From the NCBI RefSeq assembly GCF_029201545.1, contig NZ_CP104007.1, forward strand, positions 2,948,501-3,012,500: a stretch of 64,000 nt of DNA, given 5' to 3'. The notes beneath the pieces were generated by a model, which had not been told where the DNA came from, ran no database searches, and saw only the letters and a list, made by a program, of their open reading frames with translations. The DNA is from Devosia sp. FJ2-5-3 (GTDB lineage: Bacteria > Pseudomonadota > Alphaproteobacteria > Rhizobiales > Devosiaceae). Made by a program: the position numbers and the translations under genes. Positions 1 to 8,848 of this stretch are shown here, piece after piece; the stretch's first letter is position 1, and every line of letters starts with the position of its first letter.

Positions 1-162
1 GCGGACCGTGGTCACCAGCTGCTCGGCATGGCCCGAGACGGCGCGGCGCTGCGCCTCGTCGAGGCCCGTCGCCTCGATGAGCTGGGGCACCAGCTGGTTT
101 TCATCTGCATAGATGCGGGCGCGCATTTCCCCGCGGATGGCGTCGATATCGGTCATGGACAT
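1..162 (-). CDS. putA: PutA, N-terminal fragment (bifunctional proline dehydrogenase / glutamate-semialdehyde dehydrogenase)
   Basis: The minus strand is open from an ATG at 162 (second ATG at 156) to the window edge, giving 54 codons. The peptide (MSMTDIDAIRGEMRARIY..., then a stretch ending AEQLVTTVR) resembles the N-terminus of alphaproteobacterial PutA, with its early helix, the 'xxLVxxLxxATGL' segment and the 'AxxLVxxVR' end. PutA oxidises proline to glutamate in two steps at the inner membrane. The divergent Lrp-type regulator immediately beside it is the standard arrangement for putA, which supports the call. Only the first 54 residues are visible, so neither catalytic domain can be checked. 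Confidence 0.72.
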   Translation of the reverse strand, partial: MSMTDIDAIRGEMRARIYADENQLVPQLIEATGLDEAQRRAVSGHAEQLVTTVR

Positions 163-202
163 CACTCAAAAATCGTTGCCAGCAGATATGCCAGACCTCT
201 CA

Positions 203-275
203 CAGGCGTTTCGCCTGATCATCTGGGACAGCGCCATCAATGCTGGTAATATGGCGGCCTCTCTTAGGCGAAACG
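203..275. promoter_or_regulatory. Divergent putA/putR control region with repeated inverted motif
   Basis: The 116-bp divergent gap holds a palindrome CAGGCG-TTT-CGCCTG at 203-217. The 10-mer CGTTTCGCCT in it recurs in inverted orientation as AGGCGAAACG at 266-275, three bases before the putR start. Spaced copies of one motif between an Lrp regulator and its target are plausible binding sites. This is inferred from position and symmetry only. Confidence 0.4.
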
Positions 276-278
276 ACC

Positions 279-746
279 ATGAAAACCATCACCCACGAGA
301 CTTTGGACCAGATCGATCGTCGTATCCTCGATGAGCTCTCCCGCGATGGTCGCCTCAGCATAGCCGAGTTGAGCCGGCGGGTGAATTTATCCAAGACGCC
401 CTGCCAGGCCCGCATCAAGCGGCTCGAGGCAGAAGGCTATATTCTGGGCTATCGCGCCGTCATCGATCCCGAGCGCCTTGGCCTGCCCCATGTCGCCTTT
501 GTCGAGGTCAAGCTCTCCGACACCCGCAAGGCCGCGCTCGCCGCCTTCAACAAGGCCGTCCGCGCCCTCCCCGAGGTCGAGCAGGCCCACATGATCGCCT
601 CGAGCTTCGATTATCTCTTAAAAGTCCGCACCAAAGACATCGCCGCCTATCGCGAAGTGCTGGGCGAAAAGATCTCCGCCCTGCCCCACGTCGCCCACAC
701 CTCCACCCACGTCTCGATGGAATCGGTCAAGGACCACGCGGAGTAG
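279..746 (+). CDS. putR: Lrp/AsnC-family transcriptional regulator, likely proline-responsive PutR
   Basis: 155 aa with the Lrp/AsnC layout: an N-terminal winged helix-turn-helix (LDQIDRRILDELSRDGRLS, then ELSRRVNLSKTPCQARIKRL) over residues ~8-60 and a C-terminal RAM/ligand-binding domain ending in VSMESVKDHAE. The start at 279 (MKTITHETLDQ) is preferred over an in-frame GTG-type start at 240, because Lrp proteins begin about ten residues before 'LDxxDRRIL'. It is transcribed away from putA. Family knowledge: PutR activates putA in response to proline in Agrobacterium and relatives; the same role is inferred here from gene order. Confidence 0.82.
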   Translation: MKTITHETLDQIDRRILDELSRDGRLSIAELSRRVNLSKTPCQARIKRLEAEGYILGYRAVIDPERLGLPHVAFVEVKLSDTRKAALAAFNKAVRALPEVEQAHMIASSFDYLLKVRTKDIAAYREVLGEKISALPHVAHTSTHVSMESVKDHAE

Positions 747-811
747 GGTTTGGGGGATCCCCCCCTAACCTATCGCGTTTGCCGCGATATTTATGAACCA
801 CCGGCAGATCT

Positions 812-843
812 TTCCCCCTATCGGGGGGAGGCTAGGAGCGGGT
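812..843. repeat. GC-rich intergenic palindromic element
   Basis: The element contains TTCCCCCTATCGGGGGGAGG followed by CTAGGAGCGGGT. It belongs to the CTCCCCC...GGGGGAG class also present at 6331-6540, 13133-13167 and 14801-14840. It fills most of the non-coding gap between putR and the HPP gene and may act as a terminator or REP-like element. Confidence 0.6.
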
Positions 844-931
844 ATCCCCCCAGCAAGATTTTACCCAAACCCGCCGAACTTCGCATTCCCCGCCTTTGTT
901 GCCGCGCGACGGCAATGCTATTGCCAGCGCC

Positions 932-2071
932 ATGTCCCGCCTTGCCCGTTTCCTGCCCAATCTTGTCCCCGTCAGCCATCGCGAGAGGCTGCGCGCCTCC
1001 ATTGGCGCCTTTATCGGCCTGCTGGCCACCGCGGCTCTGACGACACTGGCGCTGGGCAATGGCCCGGACTGGCCGCTGCTGATGGCGCCCATCGGCGCTT
1101 CGGCCGTGCTGCTTTTTGCCGTGCCGGCCAGCCCGCTGGCTCAACCCTGGTCCATCCTCGGCGGCAATTGCCTGGCTGCCATAGTCGGGGTCACCTGCGC
1201 GCAGTGGATCGGCGATGTGCCGCTTGCAGCGGCGCTGGCCGTCTCAGTCAGCATCGGGCTGATGCTGACTTTCAAATGCCTCCACCCGCCCAGCGGCGCC
1301 GTTGCGCTGACCGCGGTCATCGGCGGCCCGGCCATCACAGACCTCGGCTATGTCTTCGTCGCCTGGCCGGTCGCGGTCAATTCGCTACTGCTGCTTGCCA
1401 TTGCGGTCGCCTTCAACCGGCTGACCGGCAAGGACTATCCGCACCGCCCGGCCGTCACCGCGCGTGCCGGTTCGGAGACCGCCCCTCAAGCGCTCAGCCT
1501 CGGCGTTACCGTCTCTGATCTCGAAAAGGCCATCGCCCAGCGCGACGAAGTGGTCAGCGTCGACCCCGTGGATCTGGGGGATGTCCTGCAGCGCGCCGAG
1601 ATCATCGCCTTTGCGCGCCGCTCGGGCGACATCACCGCCGCAGCGATCATGACACGCGCGGTCACCACCATCGCCCCCGGCACATCGTTGCGCGTCGCGC
1701 TGCGCCTCCTCCGCAGGGAAGGCATCAAGGCCCTTCCCGTGATCGACGACGCCAGACGCGTGGTCGGCATTCTCACCCAGACCGATCTTCTCGACAAAGC
1801 CGATTGGGGCCCGAGCGCCAGTGCCAGCCGCTTTCTGCCCCGCGCTGATCGCCCCTTGCGCGGCAGGGTGCGCGATGTGATGACGCCCCTTGTCTCCACC
1901 ATCCCCGCCGCCATGCCGCTGGCCATGGTCATCCAGCTCATGCTGCGCAGCGGCCACCACCATCTGCCCGTTGTCACCGACAACGGCACGCTGGCCGGCA
2001 TTGTGACCCAGACCGATGTGGTCTCCGCCCTTTTCCATGCCAATGCGGTCGATATCGCCGAGGCGAGCTAG
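932..2071 (+). CDS. HPP-family membrane protein with tandem CBS domains
   Basis: 379 aa from the ATG at 932 (an ATG at 896 in frame would add 12 residues; neither has a strong ribosome-binding site). Residues ~20-165 form the HPP domain: four or five hydrophobic segments with the signature HPPSGAVALT near residue 120. Residues ~225-375 are a CBS pair (DVMTPLVSTIPAAMPL in the second half), normally binding adenine nucleotides. HPP proteins are inner-membrane proteins; a plant/cyanobacterial branch is linked to nitrite transport, but the substrate here cannot be told. It stands alone, separated by repeats from putR and by 229 bp from the next operon. Confidence 0.85.
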   Translation: MSRLARFLPNLVPVSHRERLRASIGAFIGLLATAALTTLALGNGPDWPLLMAPIGASAVLLFAVPASPLAQPWSILGGNCLAAIVGVTCAQWIGDVPLAAALAVSVSIGLMLTFKCLHPPSGAVALTAVIGGPAITDLGYVFVAWPVAVNSLLLLAIAVAFNRLTGKDYPHRPAVTARAGSETAPQALSLGVTVSDLEKAIAQRDEVVSVDPVDLGDVLQRAEIIAFARRSGDITAAAIMTRAVTTIAPGTSLRVALRLLRREGIKALPVIDDARRVVGILTQTDLLDKADWGPSASASRFLPRADRPLRGRVRDVMTPLVSTIPAAMPLAMVIQLMLRSGHHHLPVVTDNGTLAGIVTQTDVVSALFHANAVDIAEAS

Positions 2072-2202
2072 CGCACCTCTATCTTTAACCAAGCCTGGAG
2101 GTCGCGCTTGCCGCCGCCCACGATCCCGCTAACACGGGTCCGTGATCGCTTCCCAATGGCCCTGAATGCGATCAGCAAGGTGAGGAAAGCCTAAGAATTG
2201 AA

Positions 2203-2215
2203 CTTGTATTACAAG
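2203..2215. promoter_or_regulatory. Candidate GntR-type operator upstream of the first ABC importer
   Basis: CTTGT-ATT-ACAAG is a perfect 5-bp-arm palindrome 85 bp before the binding-protein gene. The TTGTnnnACAA pattern is typical of FCD-type GntR operators. The surrounding gap 2072-2300 has no gene; a weak hairpin near 2119-2144 may end the HPP transcript. Confidence 0.4.
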
Positions 2216-2300
2216 CGCTGAAAAAATAGGCTCTTCTCCGCAGGGACATCACTATCAGCTTGCCCAACTTTCCCCGGTTTGGGCAAAAGGAACTCGAAAA

Positions 2301-3338
2301 ATGTCAAGGTTCGTCGCCACCACTCTCGCGCTTGGTCTCGCCGCCACAGCCGCATTCGCAACGCCCGCTTTCGCTCAGACCAAGACCCTCACCATCTCCT
2401 GGTGGGGCTTTAACGGCGAAAAGCTTGAATCCATCGTCTTGGCTCCCTTCCGCGAACAGTGCGGCTGCGAGATCCAGTTCGAAACCGGCAATAATGGCGA
2501 GCGCCTGAACAAGCTGCAGATCCGCAACGGCGCCGGTGTCGACGTTGCCTATTTCTCCGACAGCTTCAGCCAGCAGGGCATCGATCTGGGCGTGTTCCAG
2601 AAGATCGATCCGTCCAAGATCCCCAACCTTGAAGGCATCTACGACCTCGCCAAGGATCCTCAGGGCGGCTACGGCCCGGCCTACACGATCGGCCGCGTGG
2701 GCGTCGTCTATGACAGCGAAAAGATCGCCTCCCCGATCACCTCGTGGAACGATCTCTGGCGCGACGACCTCGCCTCCTCGCTCTCGCTCCCCGGCATCAC
2801 CACCACGGCTGGCCCGATGGTCGTGATGAAGGCCGGCGATCATGAAGGCGTCGACGCATTCGAGAACGCCGATGCCGCCTTTGCCGGCGTTGAAGCGCTC
2901 AAGCCGAACGTGGTCAAGAACTACAATACCGGCTCGGAGATGATTAACCTCTTCTCGACTGGCGAGATCACCGCCGCCATCGCGCAGGACTTCACCCTGG
3001 GCCAGATCCAGGCTGCGGTTCCCTCCGTCGTCTGGGCAGATCTCGAGGAAGGCTCCATCGCCACGCTCAACACGGTGAACATTCCGAAGGGCGCTGCCGA
3101 ACCCGAGCTGGCTCACGAGTTCATCAACTTCATCCTCTCCACCGAAATCCAGCAGCAGCTGGCCGAACAGGGCGTCGATGCTCCCGTGGTCAAGTCCGTC
3201 ACGCTCACGCCCGAGCAGGCTTCGCTCTGGACCTACGGCGCCGACGTGATCGATGGCCTGCAGCGTATCGACTACGCCAAGATGAACGCCGCCAAGGGCG
3301 GCTGGGTTGATCGCTGGAACGAAATCTTCGGCATGTAA
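2301..3338 (+). CDS. ABC importer periplasmic binding protein (PotD/AfuA-like, family 1)
   Basis: 345 aa with a clear signal peptide (MSRFVATTLALGLAATAAFA, cleavage near AFA-Q at ~26). The mature part begins TLTISWWGFNGEKLESI, the usual opening of PotD-type polyamine/metal/organic-acid binding proteins. The start is fixed by AAGGA about ten bases upstream. It is the first gene of an importer with two permeases and an ATPase (3603-6287). A terminator-like hairpin lies just after it, so it is probably made in excess over the permeases. PotD-like proteins bind diverse ligands; the nucleoside- and deaminase-type enzymes downstream suggest a nucleobase or nucleoside-like ligand rather than a polyamine, as an inference. 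Confidence 0.85.
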   Translation: MSRFVATTLALGLAATAAFATPAFAQTKTLTISWWGFNGEKLESIVLAPFREQCGCEIQFETGNNGERLNKLQIRNGAGVDVAYFSDSFSQQGIDLGVFQKIDPSKIPNLEGIYDLAKDPQGGYGPAYTIGRVGVVYDSEKIASPITSWNDLWRDDLASSLSLPGITTTAGPMVVMKAGDHEGVDAFENADAAFAGVEALKPNVVKNYNTGSEMINLFSTGEITAAIAQDFTLGQIQAAVPSVVWADLEEGSIATLNTVNIPKGAAEPELAHEFINFILSTEIQQQLAEQGVDAPVVKSVTLTPEQASLWTYGADVIDGLQRIDYAKMNAAKGGWVDRWNEIFGM

Positions 3339-3348
3339 GATTTGATCG

Positions 3349-3379
3349 GGGGCGTGGCGGTTATCGTCACGCCCCTTTT
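3349..3379 (+). terminator. Hairpin with T-run after the binding-protein gene
   Basis: Arms GGGGCGTGGCG (3349-3359) and CGTCACGCCCC (3365-3375) pair over 11 bp with one G-T, followed by TTTT. It sits 11 bp past the stop, inside the importer operon, and 223 bp before the first permease. It probably works as a leaky terminator or mRNA-end stabiliser. No gene is seen between 3380 and 3602. Confidence 0.75.
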
Positions 3380-3602
3380 CGCTACGCCATCTGCTCTCCC
3401 GGCATCGCCGGCGCCCGATTGCAGAGCTGCGCGCCTGTCGCTACCGTAACAAGGGTGTGACGATTAGGCACTGAGCCAGCCGCTTTCTGCCATTTCCGAG
3501 CGGGTGCGACTTCTGTAGTACACCGCAATTCCGTTAAGTTCCTGCCCGGCAGGAAAGAGGCCCCGCCATTGGCGGGCGCACCGTCATTGTGAAGGCGAAA
3601 AT

Positions 3603-4427
3603 ATGAAACGCTTCGCAGGCTGGACGCTGGCATCGCCGGCAACCCTGTTGGTCCTCCTGGGCCTTGTGGTCCCTGTTGCCGCTACCATCTACACCACGTT
3701 CGGCACGCCGGGTGGCCCGCTCGCCACCTACCAGGCCTTCTTCGGCAGCAATTTCCGCCGCACCGTGCTGATCCGGACCATCAACGTCTCGCTGATTGTC
3801 ACCGCCATTGCGCTCGTGGTCGGGTTCATCACCGCCTATGTGGTGTCGCGCGCGCCGGGCTGGCTCAAATCCATCCTGATCATCGCCGCCGTCTTCCCGC
3901 TGCTGACCGGCGTCGTGGTCCGCTCCTTTGCCTGGCTCATCATCCTGGGCAAGAACGGCATTCTCAATACCACCCTCGTCAATCTCGGCATAATCACCGA
4001 GCCGCTGCAAATGCTCTACACCCAGGGCTCGGTCATCGTGGCCATGGTCTATCTCTTCGTGCCGCTGATGATCCTGACGCTGGTCGGCGTGCTCGAAGCC
4101 ATCCCGGACGACCTCATCCAGGCCTCGGCCTCGCTCGGCGCAAAGCCGTCGGCGACCTTCACCCAGGTCATCCTGCCGCTCGCCGTGCCCGGTCTCATCG
4201 TCGGCGCCGTGCTGGTGTTCACCGGCAGCTTCACATCCTACGCCACGCCACAGCTTCTCGGCGGCGAACAGGTGATGATGATGGGCACCCTCATGTACCA
4301 GCAGGCCATGGTCACCTTTGACTGGGTCAGCGCTTCCACCATCGCGGCCATCATGGTGGTCTTCACGATCGCCATCGTCATGGCGATGAACGCAGCGGCA
4401 CGCCGCCTCAACCCGATGACCGTCTGA
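3603..4427 (+). CDS. ABC importer permease, PotB-like
   Basis: 274 aa, about six hydrophobic segments, starting MKRFAGWTLASPATLLVLLG. The cytoplasmic EAA loop is visible as EAIPDDLIQASASLGAKPSATFTQ... near residues 160-185, which docks the ATPase. The length and order fit the first permease of PotB/PotC pairs. The stop overlaps the next start by one base (TGATG at 4425), so the two permeases are translationally coupled. Confidence 0.88.
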   Translation: MKRFAGWTLASPATLLVLLGLVVPVAATIYTTFGTPGGPLATYQAFFGSNFRRTVLIRTINVSLIVTAIALVVGFITAYVVSRAPGWLKSILIIAAVFPLLTGVVVRSFAWLIILGKNGILNTTLVNLGIITEPLQMLYTQGSVIVAMVYLFVPLMILTLVGVLEAIPDDLIQASASLGAKPSATFTQVILPLAVPGLIVGAVLVFTGSFTSYATPQLLGGEQVMMMGTLMYQQAMVTFDWVSASTIAAIMVVFTIAIVMAMNAAARRLNPMTV

Positions 4428-5215
4428 TGCCAACCAAACTCCATCCCGCACTGATCGGCTTTACCGTCCTCGTCTTCTTCTTCCTGGTCGGGCCGCTCGT
4501 CATCGTCCTCGGCTCGGCGCTGAGCGACACCACCTTCCTCACCTTCCCGCCGCAGGGACTGAGCCTGAGGTGGTTCGAGAACATCTTTGCCATCGACGCC
4601 TTCCGGCGCACGATCACCACGAGCCTGCAGGTGGCCTTCATCGCCACCTTCGTGGCGCTGCTGATCGGCATTCCGGCCTCCTACGCCATGAGCCGCTATC
4701 GCATCCAGCTTCCGGGTTGGCTGTCGACGCTCTTCGTGCTGCCGGTTCTGGTGCCTGAACTGGTGCTGGGTTTCTCGCTTCTGAAAAACCTTGCCTTCCA
4801 GTTCAATGCGCCGATCTTCATCTCGCTGATCATCGGGCACACGATCCTCATCCTGCCCTATGTGATCCGGGTCATTTCGGCCTCGCTCGCCTCCTTCGAT
4901 TTCTCCATCGAGGAAGCCGCGATCAGCCTGGGCTCGCCGCCGCTGAAGACCTTCTTCACCGTGCTGCTGCCCAATGTCCGCTCGGGCGTCATCGCCGCGT
5001 TCATCCTGGCCTTCATCACCTCGATCAACGATGTGTCGATCTCGATCTTCCTCACCGGACCGGGCATTTCCACCCTGCCTATCCAGCTGCTTGCTCATAT
5101 GGAGCAATTCTTCGATCCCACCGTGGCTTCGGTTTCGGTTCTGCTCATGGTGCTCACCGTGGCCGTGATGGCCATTGTCGAGCGCACACTGGGCCTCACC
5201 TTCCTTGCCAAATAG
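4427..5215 (+). CDS. ABC importer permease, PotC-like
   Basis: 262 aa, six hydrophobic segments. The EAA loop reads IEEAAISLGSPPLKTFFTV at ~residues 160-180. PotC-type permeases form a heterodimer with PotB-type ones in the inner membrane. It begins one base inside the stop of the preceding permease and is followed 10 bp later by the ATPase gene. Confidence 0.88.
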   Translation: MPTKLHPALIGFTVLVFFFLVGPLVIVLGSALSDTTFLTFPPQGLSLRWFENIFAIDAFRRTITTSLQVAFIATFVALLIGIPASYAMSRYRIQLPGWLSTLFVLPVLVPELVLGFSLLKNLAFQFNAPIFISLIIGHTILILPYVIRVISASLASFDFSIEEAAISLGSPPLKTFFTVLLPNVRSGVIAAFILAFITSINDVSISIFLTGPGISTLPIQLLAHMEQFFDPTVASVSVLLMVLTVAVMAIVERTLGLTFLAK

Positions 5216-5225
5216 AGGTCTCGCC

Positions 5226-6287
5226 GTGACCAAGCCCCTTTCCATCCGCAACATCACCGCCCACTACGGCCAGACCAAGGTTCTCGAAGACCTCTCGCTC
5301 GATATCGCAGAGGGCGAACTGGTCTCCCTGCTCGGCGCCTCGGGCTGCGGCAAGACCACCACCCTCCGCCTCGTCGCCGGCTTCCTGCAGCCGACCTCCG
5401 GCACGATCACGCTCGGGGGCAAGGACCTCACCCGCCTGCCCGCCCACCAGCGCGATATCGGCCTCGTCTTCCAGAACTACGCGCTCTTCCCGCACCTGAC
5501 CGTTGCCGACAATGTCGGCTTCGGTCTCAAGCAGCGCGGCGTCTCCGGCGAAGCCAAGACCAAGCGCGTCACCGCCATGCTCGAGCGCGTCGGCCTCGCC
5601 CATCTGGCCGAGCGCCTGCCCGGCGCCCTCTCGGGTGGCCAGAAGCAGCGCGTGGCACTCGCCCGCGCCCTCGTCATCGAGCCACCGCTGCTGATGTTCG
5701 ATGAGCCGCTGTCGAACCTCGACGCCAAGCTGCGCATCGACATGCGTGTCGAAATCCGCCAACTGCAGCGCGCCAATGGCACCACTTCGGTCTATGTGAC
5801 CCACGATCAGGAAGAAGCCTTCTCGATCTCCGATCGCGTCGCCATCATGCATGCCGGCAAGATCATGCAGCTCGACACGCCGGAAAATCTCTACCAGCGT
5901 CCGGCCAATGCCTTCGTCGCCCGCTTCGTCGGCTTTGAAAACCTCGTGCCGATGAAGGTCGTCGCCCGCGACGGCGCCAAGGTCACGGCGGAAGCTGCCG
6001 GTGGCGTCCGCCTCACGCTCAGCCTCGAGCATTATGGCGCCATCCCCGGTGAGTTCGTGCTTGCCTGCCGCGCCGATGGCCTTGCCGTCACCGACGACAT
6101 GGCCGCCGAAGGCATTCCGGCAAAACTGGGCCTCCGCACCTATCTCGGCCGCGCCTACCAGTACCAGGCCGAAACCGAAGCCGGCGCCCTCCTCGCTAAC
6201 TGCCCCCTCACCCGCATCCTCGAGCCCGGCGCCAACGCCAAGCTCGTCCCCGTCCCCGAGCAGTGCACTATTCTGGCGGTGGAGTGA
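5226..6287 (+). CDS. ABC importer ATPase, PotA/UgpC-like
   Basis: 353 aa from a GTG at 5226 (VTKPLSIRNITAHYGQ), chosen because GAGG lies nine bases upstream; an ATG at 5175 would overlap the permease by 40 bp. Walker A GASGCGKTT (~residues 36-44), signature LSGGQKQRVALARAL, Walker B LLMFDEPLSNLD and the switch His in VYVTHDQEEA are all present. Residues ~240-350 form the TOBE regulatory domain of PotA/MalK-type subunits. It energises the importer encoded just upstream. Confidence 0.92.
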   Translation: MTKPLSIRNITAHYGQTKVLEDLSLDIAEGELVSLLGASGCGKTTTLRLVAGFLQPTSGTITLGGKDLTRLPAHQRDIGLVFQNYALFPHLTVADNVGFGLKQRGVSGEAKTKRVTAMLERVGLAHLAERLPGALSGGQKQRVALARALVIEPPLLMFDEPLSNLDAKLRIDMRVEIRQLQRANGTTSVYVTHDQEEAFSISDRVAIMHAGKIMQLDTPENLYQRPANAFVARFVGFENLVPMKVVARDGAKVTAEAAGGVRLTLSLEHYGAIPGEFVLACRADGLAVTDDMAAEGIPAKLGLRTYLGRAYQYQAETEAGALLANCPLTRILEPGANAKLVPVPEQCTILAVE

Positions 6288-6330
6288 GAAGGGTAACCTT
6301 CACCACCTTTCAAGATGTCTCAGTCGTCTC

Positions 6331-6540
6331 CCTCCCCCTTGCGGGGAGGGATCAAGGGTGGGGGGGTGAGAGCCCCAATATCCGGGCTTCCAACACCCCC
6401 TCCCACCCTCCCCCGTCAAGGGGGAGGTGCCGGCCGGTGGGTGTAGCTCTATAGTGCCCCAATGAGATTTGTCAGGGCCGTCATTTGGGGTCCGACCGCA
6501 CCAAGCACTCGATGCGCCACCTCCCCCTTGAAGGGGGAGG
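6331..6540. repeat. Cluster of three CCTCCCCC...GGGGGAGG palindromes
   Basis: The 318-bp gap 6288-6605 has no gene but three related palindromes: 6331-6350 (CCTCCCCCTTGCGGGGAGGG), 6405-6428 and 6520-6540 (arms CCTCCCCCTT and AAGGGGGAGG). The phrase GAGAGCCCCAAT follows two of the copies as a short direct repeat (near 6368 and 6557). These are intergenic mosaic elements; they may fold in RNA and end the transporter transcript. Confidence 0.7.
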
Positions 6541-6605
6541 CTAGGTGGGGGTGACCGAGAGCCCCAATCTCTCCATACACGCACGATCTGCCCGAGGGAC
6601 CAATC

Positions 6606-7928
6606 ATGACCAGCATCCTCACCAACGCCCAGCTCATTACCATGGACGACGCCCTCACCGTCCACGAACGCGGCTGGCTGCAGATCGATGACGACATCAT
6701 CACCGCCCTCGGCTCGGGCACGCCGCCCTCCATTCCCGGCGCCGAGACCATCGACTGCAATGGCGACTTCGTCATGCCCGGCATGGTCAACACCCATTGC
6801 CACATGGGTATGTCGGTGTTCCGCGGTCTTGGCGAGGATGTCGATGACCGGCTCTATCGCTACATCCTGCCGCTCGAGCGCAAATTTGTTTCCCCCGAAA
6901 TGGTGCGCGCCGGCTCGGCCCTTTCTGCACTCGAAATGATCCAGGGCGGCGTCACCACTGTCGCCGACATGTATTATTTCGAAACCGAAGTGGGTGATGT
7001 CTGCGCCGAGGCAGGCCTCCGCGCCATTGTCGGGCAGACGCTGGCCGATTTCGCCCCGCCGGACCACACCAATTTCGACGAAGGGTTTGCCCGCGTCGAA
7101 GAACTGGTCGACCGCTATACCGGCCACAAGCTCGTCACCCCCTCGATCGCCCCCCACGCGCCCTATTCCACCGGCCGGGATGTCATGGCCCGCATCGCCC
7201 AATGGTCCGCCGACCACCCGGACGTGCCGGTCCAGATGCATCTGGCCGAATCCACCCTCGAGGTGAATTGGGCGCTTGAGAACCACGGCAAATCCACCGT
7301 CGCCGTGACCGCGGAAGCGGGGCTGCTCAAACCCAATCTCATCTGCGCCCACTGCCTGCAGCTCGACGATGCCGACATCACCATGATGTCCGAGCATCAG
7401 GTCTGCGTGGCCACCAATCCCCGCTCCAATGGCAAGGCCGGTCGCGGCATTGCCCCGGTCGAAAAGATGCGCAATGCCGGCCTGCCCGTCGGCCTTGGCA
7501 GCGACGGGGCCATGAGCGGCAACACGCTCGACCTCTTCAGCCAGTTCGCCCCCGTCTCGATGTTCGCAAAACTCCTCGCCGGCTCGCGCAAGCCGCTGCC
7601 CGCCGTCGAGATCATCCGGATGGCGACCATCGAAGGCGCGCGCGTCCTCGGGCTAAACCTCAAGACCGGCTCGCTCGAGCCCGGCAAGCAGGCCGACCTC
7701 ATCCGCATCAGCCTCGATGCGCCCCGCCTGCACCCGATCTACGATCCCTATTCGGCCCTCGTCTTTGCCGCCATGCCCACCGACGTCACCGATACGATGG
7801 TTGCAGGCCGATGGCTCATGCGCGACCGTAGGGTACAGACACTCGAAAGCCGCCGCGTCGTGGCCGATGCCCTGCAGATTGCCGGGCAATTCAAATCCGA
7901 AATGCGGGACATCGATCAACGCGCCTGA
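6606..7928 (+). CDS. Amidohydrolase of the TrzA/MtaD/SsnA group (nucleobase- or adenosine-type deaminase)
   Basis: 440 aa. The zinc-site residues of the 5-methylthioadenosine/S-adenosylhomocysteine deaminase group are visible: H64-C-H66 (MVNTHCHMGMS), H212 and E215 (QMHLAES), H249 (ICAHCL) and D300 (GLGSDGA). N- and C-terminal strands form the small beta-sandwich (ILTNAQLITMDD at the start). The enzyme should hydrolyse an aromatic C-N bond in the cytoplasm. Next to a nucleoside hydrolase and a phosphoribosyltransferase-like gene, a purine or modified-nucleoside deaminase is the best inference; chlorohydrolase or guanine-deaminase-like activity cannot be excluded from sequence. Confidence 0.85.
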   Translation: MTSILTNAQLITMDDALTVHERGWLQIDDDIITALGSGTPPSIPGAETIDCNGDFVMPGMVNTHCHMGMSVFRGLGEDVDDRLYRYILPLERKFVSPEMVRAGSALSALEMIQGGVTTVADMYYFETEVGDVCAEAGLRAIVGQTLADFAPPDHTNFDEGFARVEELVDRYTGHKLVTPSIAPHAPYSTGRDVMARIAQWSADHPDVPVQMHLAESTLEVNWALENHGKSTVAVTAEAGLLKPNLICAHCLQLDDADITMMSEHQVCVATNPRSNGKAGRGIAPVEKMRNAGLPVGLGSDGAMSGNTLDLFSQFAPVSMFAKLLAGSRKPLPAVEIIRMATIEGARVLGLNLKTGSLEPGKQADLIRISLDAPRLHPIYDPYSALVFAAMPTDVTDTMVAGRWLMRDRRVQTLESRRVVADALQIAGQFKSEMRDIDQRA

Positions 7929-7957
7929 ACAGGCACACCAGCGTGGAAAACAGCACC

Positions 7958-8848
7958 ATGACAAGACGCGTCATCATCGACACGGACCCAGGCCTCGACG
8001 ACGCCGTTGCCATTCTCTTTGCGCTCGCCAGCGGACGGTTCGAAGTCCTTGGTCTGACCACCGTGGCCGGCAATATCGGCCTCGAACGCAGCACGAAGAA
8101 TGCCGGCGGCCTGCTCGCCGCCATGGGGCGCTCGGACATCCCGCTCCATTCCGGTGCCGACGCGCCGCTCCTGCGTGACAATATCGACGCCATCGTCGTC
8201 CATGGCGATGACGGGTTGCGCGGCGTCACCCTGCCCCCGCCGGCCGCTCCCATCGACACTAATGCCGTGGAATGGCTGGCCGAAACGCTGCGCCGCGAAC
8301 CCTCGGGCTCGATCGACATCCTGGCCCTTGGGCCCCTCACCAATATCGCCCGGCTGATTGATGAGCACCCCGACGCCGCCCAGCGCATCGGCCATCTCAT
8401 CGCCATGGGCGGCACGATCGACGAGCCCGGCAATTCCGGCCCGGGCTCGGAGTTCAACTTCGCCAGCGATCCCGAGGCCGTGGCCCTGGTGCTGCATTCC
8501 GATATCCGCACCACGATCGTTCCGCTAGACGTGACCCGCCGGGTCCGCGCCGATCGCGACTATGTGGAAGCCCTGCGCACCAGCCCGGCCGGCAATATCG
8601 CCGCCGACATGCTGATGGCCTATCTCCAGGACGACAAGCGCAGCCGCCCCCTGCACGACCCCTGTGTCATGCTCCTCGCCGTCGCGCCAGACCTCTTCGG
8701 GATCGACTTCCTGCGCCTCTCGGTCAATCTCGGCGACGGTGCCGATGCCGGAGCGCTGACCCGCAGCGACACCGGCAGCCCCGTCAATGTCGCGATGCGT
8801 GTCGATGCACCGGCCGTGCTGGCACTTTTGGCCAGCGGCCTGCGCTAG
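7958..8848 (+). CDS. Nucleoside hydrolase (IU-NH family)
   Basis: 296 aa. The N-terminal calcium-binding signature DTDPGLDDA (residues 8-16) is complete, followed by VLGLTTVAGNIG and LALGPLTNIA motifs. A late His in PLHDPCVML is at the position of the general acid used for inosine/uridine. Nucleoside hydrolases split the N-glycosidic bond of ribonucleosides to base and ribose. The ATG at 7958 is preferred over a GTG at 7943 because GGAA lies nine bases upstream. It follows the amidohydrolase by 29 bp, very likely in the same transcript. Confidence 0.9.
   Translation: MTRRVIIDTDPGLDDAVAILFALASGRFEVLGLTTVAGNIGLERSTKNAGGLLAAMGRSDIPLHSGADAPLLRDNIDAIVVHGDDGLRGVTLPPPAAPIDTNAVEWLAETLRREPSGSIDILALGPLTNIARLIDEHPDAAQRIGHLIAMGGTIDEPGNSGPGSEFNFASDPEAVALVLHSDIRTTIVPLDVTRRVRADRDYVEALRTSPAGNIAADMLMAYLQDDKRSRPLHDPCVMLLAVAPDLFGIDFLRLSVNLGDGADAGALTRSDTGSPVNVAMRVDAPAVLALLASGLR

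Noticed and set aside
2072..2300. Riboswitch ahead of the first importer
   Set aside because: A weak hairpin at 2119-2144 exists, but I recognise no conserved aptamer core.
6288..6605. CRISPR-like array
   Set aside because: The repeats are palindromic, irregularly spaced and only three; there are no unique equal-length spacers and no cas genes.
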